20,579 nucleotides of DNA. Source: an uncultured Acetatifactor sp. Lineage in GTDB: Bacteria > Bacillota > Clostridia > Lachnospirales > Lachnospiraceae. The translations under genes were made by a program, and so were the position numbers. The notes under the pieces are model-generated. The model saw only the letters and a program-made list of their open reading frames with translations, did not search any database and was not told the origin of the DNA. Position 1 is the stretch's first letter, and each line of letters begins with the position of its first letter. The stretch spans positions 1 through 20,579 of the forward strand of contig CAJUGT010000066.1 of NCBI GenBank assembly GCA_910586435.1, written 5' to 3'. Positions 16,145-20,579 of this stretch are shown one piece after another.

Positions 16145-17010
16145 TTATGTCAATAGGGCAGTTGAAATGGATTGCGCTTGTTTGTATGTCCCTTGACCAC
16201 ATAGGGGAGTTTATACCACAGGCCCCTGTGTGGCTGCGCTATATTGGCCGATTGGCACTGCCTCTGTTTTTTTATTGCAGCGCATGGGGGTTTTATTATA
16301 CCCACGACAGAAAAAAATATCTTACCCATATGTATGCGTTCAGTGTGCTGATGGGGGCGGGCAACCTTTTCCTTTCCTATTTTATGAACAGGGGCAGGGG
16401 AAATGAGCTGCTGAATAATATCTTTACCACCATATTTTTGGGATGCTTTATCGTTTATATATGGGAATCCGCAGGGAATTGGAAGAAAAGGACAATGTAC
16501 TTTGTGCTTTTTGCGCTGTATCAGTTTATAGTGGAATTGTTGTGCGTAATTCTGACGGAACCATGGCTCTCTGCTGAGTTGTATTACGCATGCGGTACGG
16601 TGTTTGGAATTTGTAAACTTACAGAAGGGGGCATATTATTTGTATTATATTTTGTATGTGTCTATTTCCTGAAAGAGAGAAAAATTCCGTTATCGCTATT
16701 TACGGCCACCTTTTCAGGATGCATTTTACTTCTGGTGACTCGCGACTGGCCTTATTATCGGGGCCCCCTGCTGTATTTACTGCCATTTACATGGAACCAA
16801 TGTTTAATGGTAACGGTGATTCCGTTTTATTTCCTGTACAATGGAACCAGGGGGACATACAGGAAGACTTTCTTTTATGTCTTTTATCCTCTGCACATAT
16901 GGATACTTTTTGTCATAGGCTATTTTATTCAAAATAAAGCATTATAAACATATGTATTTTTATGTGTTGTACAAGGGAGCCGCTGCCAGGGAAGGGGCTA
17001 CAACAAATAA
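16145..17010 (+). repeat. Duplicated block, copy 1 (TraX gene plus 3' flank)
   Basis: This block matches 17755-18627. By eye the first 170 bp and last 200 bp are about 95% identical and the middle is clearly lower. Similarity begins two bases before the ATG and ends about 60 bp after the stop, within AATAAC. Confidence 0.9.
16147..16947 (+). CDS. TraX-family membrane protein, copy 1
   Basis: The product of 266 residues is very hydrophobic, with about seven or eight membrane segments. The N-terminus LKWIALVCMSLDHIGEFI and the following LRYIGRLALPLFFYCSAWGFYYTH with KKYL match the TraX family, including the conserved Asp-His and the Arg-x-x-Arg-hydrophobic-Pro pattern. F-plasmid TraX N-acetylates pilin. 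Chromosomal Firmicutes homologues have no assigned role; a membrane acyltransferase-like activity is an inference. ATG 16147 is chosen over TTG 16141 because GGGAAAG lies 10 bases before it and the second copy aligns from this Met. It has its own promoter and leader palindrome. Confidence 0.88.
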   Translation: MSIGQLKWIALVCMSLDHIGEFIPQAPVWLRYIGRLALPLFFYCSAWGFYYTHDRKKYLTHMYAFSVLMGAGNLFLSYFMNRGRGNELLNNIFTTIFLGCFIVYIWESAGNWKKRTMYFVLFALYQFIVELLCVILTEPWLSAELYYACGTVFGICKLTEGGILFVLYFVCVYFLKERKIPLSLFTATFSGCILLLVTRDWPYYRGPLLYLLPFTWNQCLMVTVIPFYFLYNGTRGTYRKTFFYVFYPLHIWILFVIGYFIQNKAL

Positions 17011-17013
17011 CAG

Positions 17014-17057
17014 TCCGGCAGGAAGAGGGAGTTCAGGACTTTTCTCTTTCTGCCGGA
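17014..17057 (+). terminator. Large hairpin after the first TraX gene
   Basis: A 17-bp stem with three wobble pairs, TCCGGCAGGAAGAGGGA / TTTCTCTTTCTGCCGGA, closes a 10-nt loop. Only TGTTTGAT follows, so the T-tract is weak. It probably works as a terminator or transcript-end structure. Confidence 0.55.
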
Positions 17058-17129
17058 TGTTTGATACATAGTCAGGATAAAAAATGTCAGGAAAAGAAGG
17101 AAAAAATATGCGGCAATTTATTCCCGCGG

Positions 17130-17250
17130 GCAATGAGCCAAGCGGCCGTGCTTGCACGGACAGTTGGCGAATGCCGCAAGGGTCAAATACCCCGCCCCTT
17201 GGGGCGTTGCAAGCTTGATACCCCGTTGCTTGCAGCGGGGTCTTTGATTG
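17130..17250. repeat. Intergenic array of TT-loop hairpins
   Basis: Three stable hairpins follow one another: CCGTGC-tt-GCACGG (from 17147), CGCCCC-tt-GGGGCG (around 17192-17205) and CCCCGTTGC-tt-GCAGCGGGG (17221-17240). The last is followed by TCTTTGATTG. GC content is well above the neighbouring genes. It sits between the first TraX gene and the secreted-protein gene. It looks like a repeat family rather than a gene, although a 36-44 codon frame crosses it. The last hairpin could terminate transcription. Confidence 0.65.
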
Positions 17251-17289
17251 AGCCGTCTGGCAGCCGCTTTTCATAGGAGGCAGAAGTTA

Positions 17290-17754
17290 ATGAAGAAAAA
17301 ACTATTATTTTTTACGTTTGTCTTTGTTATTGCCATAAGTATAAAAAATGCTGTTTTTGCGGAAGACAGGTTTGGCGATATGGTAAATCTTACAACGAAA
17401 TGTCCTGCGGGGGAAGAAGTAAGCGTATATGGAATAGATATGCCTGATTCGGAAGATTATGTGAATCTGAACCAGAAGACGCTGGAATTTTCGGGAAAAG
17501 AAAATTCGGAACTGTTGTATACGAATCAATATTTTACAGGTGTATCCGCCATAAATTTTAAGATAACAAACCATAACAGCTCCAGACTGATTATAAAATT
17601 TTACGACATATGGAATTTGATTGGCATAAATTGTGATGAGATTCTTATTGAAGCAAATTGTACCCTTTCCGGAACGAGGAGCGGGTTTGACGCAGAGCAT
17701 TATTATTATGTGTCATTTGAATATGTAGGGGATGGGGAAGGAAATAGATGGTAG
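17290..17754 (+). CDS. Small secreted protein of unknown function
   Basis: A 154-residue protein with a clear signal peptide: MKKK, a hydrophobic core (LLFFTFVFVIAISI) and a likely cleavage after AVFA, leaving about 130 residues that start EDRFGD. The mature part contains three Cys (in TTKCPAGEE, GINCDE and EANCTLSG), alternating hydrophobic stretches that suggest a beta-rich fold, and many Tyr residues in the last third. I recognise no family. AGGAGG (17275-17280) sets ATG 17290; the frame is open further upstream without a ribosome binding site. Its TAG stop overlaps the ATG of the second TraX gene (ATGGTAG), so the two are probably translationally coupled and may work together. Confidence 0.8.
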   Translation: MKKKLLFFTFVFVIAISIKNAVFAEDRFGDMVNLTTKCPAGEEVSVYGIDMPDSEDYVNLNQKTLEFSGKENSELLYTNQYFTGVSAINFKITNHNSSRLIIKFYDIWNLIGINCDEILIEANCTLSGTRSGFDAEHYYYVSFEYVGDGEGNRW

Positions 17755-18563
17755 TTATGTCAACAGGGCAGTTGAAATGGATTGCGCTTGTTTGTATGTT
17801 CATTGACCACATAGGGGAGTTTATACCACAGGCCCCTGTGTGGCTGCGCTATATTGGCCGATTGGCGTTGCCTCTGTTTTTTTATTGCAGCGCATGGGGG
17901 TTTTATTATACCCACGACAAGAAAAAATATCTGCTCCATCTGTATGCATTCAGCGTGCTGATGGGGACAGGCAACTTTTTCCTTTCCTATTTTATGAACA
18001 GGGGAATGGGTGTGTATTTATTGAATAATATTTTTACTACCATATTTCTGGGATGCTGTATCGTTTATTTATGGGAATCTGCGATAAATTGGAGGGTAAG
18101 GATAAGGTACTTTCTGCTGTATGCGCTGTATCAAATAGTTGCTTTCTTTATATGTGTGATTTTGACAGAACCATGGAGGCCATGGCTTATGTATGAATTA
18201 CACTACACTTGTGGCACGATATTTGGAAGCTGTATTTTTACAGAGGGAGGCATTTTGTTTGTATTATATTTTATATGTGTATATTTTCTGAAAGAGAAAA
18301 AACTTCTGTTATCCTTATTCACATGCGCCTTTGCGGGATTGCTTGTTTTTCTGGATACACGCAGCTGGCCGCCTTGGGGTCCTGTACTTTATTTATTCCC
18401 CTTTTCAGGGTATCAATGGTTGATGGTAACGGTGATTCCATTTTATTTCTTATACAATGGAACCAGGGGGACATACAGGAAGACTTTCTTTTATGTCTTT
18501 TATCCGCTGCACATATGGATACTTTTTGTCATGGGTTATTTTATCCAAAATAAAGCATTATAA
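17748..18563 (+). CDS. TraX-family membrane protein, copy 2
   Basis: A 271-residue paralogue of the protein at 16147, with the same TraX N-terminus (LKWIALVCMFIDHIGEFI, LRYIGRLALPLFFYCSAWGF) and a nearly identical C-terminus from MVTVIPFYFLYNG onward. The middle (about residues 85-220) is much less similar. GGGAAGGA five or six bases upstream favours ATG 17748; ATG 17757 would match copy 1 exactly. The first bases overlap the stop of the secreted-protein gene, which suggests coupled expression. Function is unknown; by family analogy it may modify a substrate in or across the membrane. Confidence 0.88.
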   Translation: MVVMSTGQLKWIALVCMFIDHIGEFIPQAPVWLRYIGRLALPLFFYCSAWGFYYTHDKKKYLLHLYAFSVLMGTGNFFLSYFMNRGMGVYLLNNIFTTIFLGCCIVYLWESAINWRVRIRYFLLYALYQIVAFFICVILTEPWRPWLMYELHYTCGTIFGSCIFTEGGILFVLYFICVYFLKEKKLLLSLFTCAFAGLLVFLDTRSWPPWGPVLYLFPFSGYQWLMVTVIPFYFLYNGTRGTYRKTFFYVFYPLHIWILFVMGYFIQNKAL

Positions 18564-18627
18564 ACATATGTATTTTTATGTGTTGTACAAGGGAGCCGCT
18601 GTCAGGGAAGGGGCTGCAAAAAATAAC
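17755..18627 (+). repeat. Duplicated block, copy 2 (TraX gene plus 3' flank)
   Basis: Partner of 16145-17010. It includes about 60 bp of shared non-coding 3' sequence (ACATATGTATTTTTATGTGT and onward), so the duplication was at DNA level and extended past the stop codon. Confidence 0.9.
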
Positions 18628-18742
18628 TCCCTTTTCAGAACTGTGTGTCCGCTGAAAACGAGCCTGTAAATATATATGCGGGTTGCAGGCAAATATTTTA
18701 CAATGAAATATATAAAAACAGAATCTAAGGAGGTATTCATTT

Positions 18743-19072
18743 ATGGGTAAGACTTTTGAGGAAATGGAAGATATGTACAGAGAGGTTGTGAAAAGATTTC
18801 ATAAGATTGAGTTACAGGAGTGGAAGGCAGAAGGTGCAATGATTGAACTGGTAAAGCAGGTCGGTGAATTGGCAAAGCAAGTTATGATTAAAGAAAGATA
18901 TTATGCTTTAGAAGGGGAAGTGTCCAATGTTGACGAGCGTTTGGGCAATGAGATGGCCGATGTAGTTGCGCAAATTATGAGATTAGCTGATTACTACAAA
19001 ATTGATTTAGAAAAAGCTTTTATTGAGGCAAGAGAAGATGAAGATAGATACTTAAAATTAAGAGGTGTCTAA
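18743..19072 (+). CDS. MazG-like nucleotide pyrophosphohydrolase-fold protein
   Basis: This 109-residue all-helical protein resembles the MazG / all-alpha NTP pyrophosphatase fold. ELVKQVGELAKQVM matches the first metal-binding helix and NEMADVVAQIMRLADYYKID the second, with E42, E70 and D73 conserved. The usual pair of Glu at the start of the EExxE motif reads Lys-Gln here (38-39), so activity may be altered or lost. AAGGAGG (18727-18733) sets ATG 18743. A weak promoter (TTGCAG at 18683, AAATAT at 18706) may serve it. It is a single gene between repeats, and a 13-bp direct repeat flanks it (18628 and 19110). Confidence 0.75.
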   Translation: MGKTFEEMEDMYREVVKRFHKIELQEWKAEGAMIELVKQVGELAKQVMIKERYYALEGEVSNVDERLGNEMADVVAQIMRLADYYKIDLEKAFIEAREDEDRYLKLRGV

Positions 19073-19130
19073 ATTCTATTTTACAAAACTGCCCTTACCC
19101 TGGCTGCTATCCCTTTTCAGAAAAACGGAA

Positions 19131-19164
19131 CAAGCCATTTGGCGCTATTGGGGCTGAACAATAA
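19131..19164 (-). repeat. Solitary end sequence of the MITE-like element
   Basis: The reverse complement matches the left end at 3707 at about 30 of 34 positions: TTATTGTTCAGCC, then AATAGCGCCAAATGGCTTG. No partner end is visible nearby. It lies between the MazG-like gene and the hydrolase promoter. The rest of the 240-bp gap holds that promoter and nothing else I recognise. Confidence 0.7.
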
Positions 19165-19204
19165 CTATTCTGTTACCACAAAATTAAGAAATTTCAGGAG
19201 AAAC

Positions 19205-19233
19205 TTGACAATCTCTTTAACATCTGATATAAT
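19205..19233 (+). promoter_or_regulatory. Promoter of the cell-wall hydrolase gene
   Basis: A perfect -35 TTGACA (19205-19210), 17-bp spacer and perfect -10 TATAAT (19228-19233) make this the best sigma-70-type promoter in the window. It gives a leader of about 85 nt. Confidence 0.9.
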
Positions 19234-19326
19234 CCCTGTAACAAATTTAATAACTTTGTAATATTTTTCTTAATAAACGGAATGATTTTGCAAAGAAATG
19301 TAATTTGTTGAATGGAGGAAAAGAAG

Positions 19327-20406
19327 ATGGCGAAGAGCAAAAAAGTGTCTGCCGCAGTGATGGGGCTTATGGTTTTATCCCTTGGTCTGCATGCGGGCAT
19401 GGTTGTACAGGCACAGGAAAACAACGGCCTGGAACAACTTCGCGGAGGTGTGGCGGCCGTGCTGAATCCAGGTACGTCAAACTCTGTTGACATTGTAAAT
19501 GCTACCGCGAAAGAATTGAATCTTGAACTTGTGGAACAAAAGGAAGAGTCACAGGTGGGCAGGCTTGTGATGGCAAATGTATCAAATTCATTAAATGTGC
19601 GTGCCGAAGCCGATGAAGCTGCCGAAAAAGTGGGAATGTTATATAAGGACTGCGGCGGTACGATAATTGAAAGAAAAGACGGATGGACAAAACTTCAGTC
19701 AGGCAATATAATCGGATGGGCTTCTGATGAGTATCTGCTTTTTGACCAGGAGGCACAGGAACTGGCCAACAGTGTTGGCAAAATGGTTGCCACCATAGAT
19801 ACGGAAGCGCTTCGGGTAAGATCGGAACCCAATACGGAAGCGGAAGCATACGGTGTCTTCCCCAAGGGAGAAGTGGTTGAGGTCCTGAGAGAGGGCGAAG
19901 ACGGATGGATCTGTGTGGATTATGAAGGGAACGACGGTTATGTGTCCGCGGAATATGTGGTGTTGGATTTCCTGATTGATGCCGGGGAAACTGTTGATGA
20001 AATAGAAGCTCGGGAAAGAGAAGAGGAAGAGGCAAAACGTCATGTGAAATATGGCGAGTTTTCAACGGATGTGGATACGACAATGCTTCTGGCAGCGTTG
20101 ATTCAGTGTGAGGCCGGCGGTGAAATTTATGAAGGTCAGGTTGCGGTAGGGGCTGTTGTTATGAACAGAGTCAGAAGCTCCGCATACCCCAATACCATTC
20201 ATGGTGTAATTTACGCATCAGGGCAGTTTACACCGGCAATGACAGGCAAGCTGGATCAGGTATATACTTCCGGAAATATTTATGAAAGTTGTGTCAGAGC
20301 CGCAAAGGATGCTCTGGCGGGAACTTCCAATGTGGGTGATTTGACTCACTTCCGCCGCAATAACGGTCGGGAAGGGCTTGTCATTGGCAATCATGTGTTC
20401 TATTAA
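19327..20406 (+). CDS. Secreted SH3b-domain cell-wall hydrolase (SleB/CwlJ-type)
   Basis: A 359-residue exported protein. Residues 1-29 form a signal peptide with cleavage after VQA. Two SH3b-like domains follow (about 77-139 and 151-214), each with the LNVRAEAD or LRVRSEPN strand and a DGW motif, likely binding peptidoglycan. A Glu-rich linker (EAREREEEEAKR) leads to a C-terminal Hydrolase_2 domain (about 247-359): LIQCEAGGEIYEGQVAVGAV then MNRV, PNTIHGVIY and GQFTP. E262 is the likely catalytic Glu. The family includes spore-cortex lytic transglycosylases; the strong vegetative-type promoter suggests growth-phase wall remodelling instead. GGAGG sets ATG 19327; the in-frame ATG 19312 lacks a site. 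Confidence 0.93.
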   Translation: MAKSKKVSAAVMGLMVLSLGLHAGMVVQAQENNGLEQLRGGVAAVLNPGTSNSVDIVNATAKELNLELVEQKEESQVGRLVMANVSNSLNVRAEADEAAEKVGMLYKDCGGTIIERKDGWTKLQSGNIIGWASDEYLLFDQEAQELANSVGKMVATIDTEALRVRSEPNTEAEAYGVFPKGEVVEVLREGEDGWICVDYEGNDGYVSAEYVVLDFLIDAGETVDEIEAREREEEEAKRHVKYGEFSTDVDTTMLLAALIQCEAGGEIYEGQVAVGAVVMNRVRSSAYPNTIHGVIYASGQFTPAMTGKLDQVYTSGNIYESCVRAAKDALAGTSNVGDLTHFRRNNGREGLVIGNHVFY

Positions 20407-20445
20407 ATATGACAGGATCTATTTTCAAAAAAGATTTGTGACAGT

Positions 20446-20480
20446 ACGGCATTGTGTTTCCACAATGCCGTCTTTGATTG
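20446..20480 (+). terminator. Intrinsic terminator of the hydrolase gene
   Basis: A perfect 11-bp stem ACGGCATTGTG / CACAATGCCGT has a four-base TTTC loop and is followed by CTTTGATTG, a modest T-tract. It begins 40 bp after the stop. Confidence 0.8.
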
Positions 20481-20497
20481 TGGCGCCGGCATGGATT

Positions 20498-20525
20498 TTG
20501 CCATGGAAAGGGCATATACTATATT
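20498..20525 (+). promoter_or_regulatory. Possible promoter for a gene beyond the right edge
   Basis: TTGCCA (20498-20503), 16-bp spacer and TATATT (20520-20525) resemble a promoter. AGAAAGAAGG near the window end could be a ribosome binding site for a gene starting just outside. Confidence 0.4.
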
Positions 20526-20579
20526 AAGGAGCTTCCTGTATAATTCAAATATAGGGAATTCCAAGAAAGAAGGTTGAGA

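Noticed and set aside
16962..17276. 104-codon frames on both strands after the first TraX gene
   Set aside because: They cross the 17-bp hairpin and the TT-loop hairpin array, with no start signals or protein family features.
18743..19072. Antitoxin or toxin-antitoxin module around the MazG-like gene
   Set aside because: No partner gene lies beside it; the name similarity to MazEF neighbours is not evidence.

Overview
The window looks like a chromosomal segment of a gut Clostridia, most likely Lachnospiraceae (inference). The support is the SAM-I riboswitch ahead of metK, the dnaE-pfkA-SpoU-proC gene order, strong AGGAGG ribosome binding sites, many Rho-independent terminators, and several palindromic intergenic repeats. 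No tRNA, rRNA, CRISPR array, transposase or integrase is visible.

Layout. (1) 1-1775: a SAM-I riboswitch cut by the left edge, its terminator, a tandem array of 57-bp structured repeats, then metK and its terminator. (2) 1752-3706: a convergent Lsa-type ABC-F ribosome-protection ATPase with a leader of about 300 nt. (3) 3707-4148: a MITE-like element with terminal inverted repeats and an inner dyad of about 178 nt. (4) 4308-10866: a housekeeping run of dnaE (Pol III alpha), pfkA, a SpoU/TrmH-type RNA 2'-O-methyltransferase and proC, closed by a perfect 15-bp terminator. (5) 10887-14858: one copy of a hairpin element related to the 57-bp repeats, then two minus-strand ABC half-exporters overlapping by 8 nt and probably forming a heterodimer. 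(6) 15017-19164: an accessory stretch. It holds a long palindromic element, a NUDIX hydrolase, two diverged TraX-family membrane proteins in a duplicated block of about 870 bp, a small secreted protein overlapping the second TraX gene, hairpin-rich intergenic DNA, and a small MazG-like protein. (7) 19205-20480: a well-formed promoter, a secreted SH3b-SH3b-SleB-type cell-wall hydrolase and its terminator, with a possible promoter for a gene beyond the edge.

How it fits together. Most genes are ordinary: methionine/SAM metabolism, replication, glycolysis, proline synthesis, efflux. The less explained material is the non-coding architecture (at least five kinds of palindromic or tandem repeat, several in 5' leaders) and the TraX / secreted protein / TraX cluster. 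The two TraX copies are nearly identical at both ends but diverged in the middle. The second is preceded by an overlapping signal-peptide protein; the first is preceded at the same spacing by a 13-codon reading frame. That cluster is the best candidate for an undescribed small system: a membrane acyltransferase-like protein paired with an exported partner. Its function cannot be read from the sequence.
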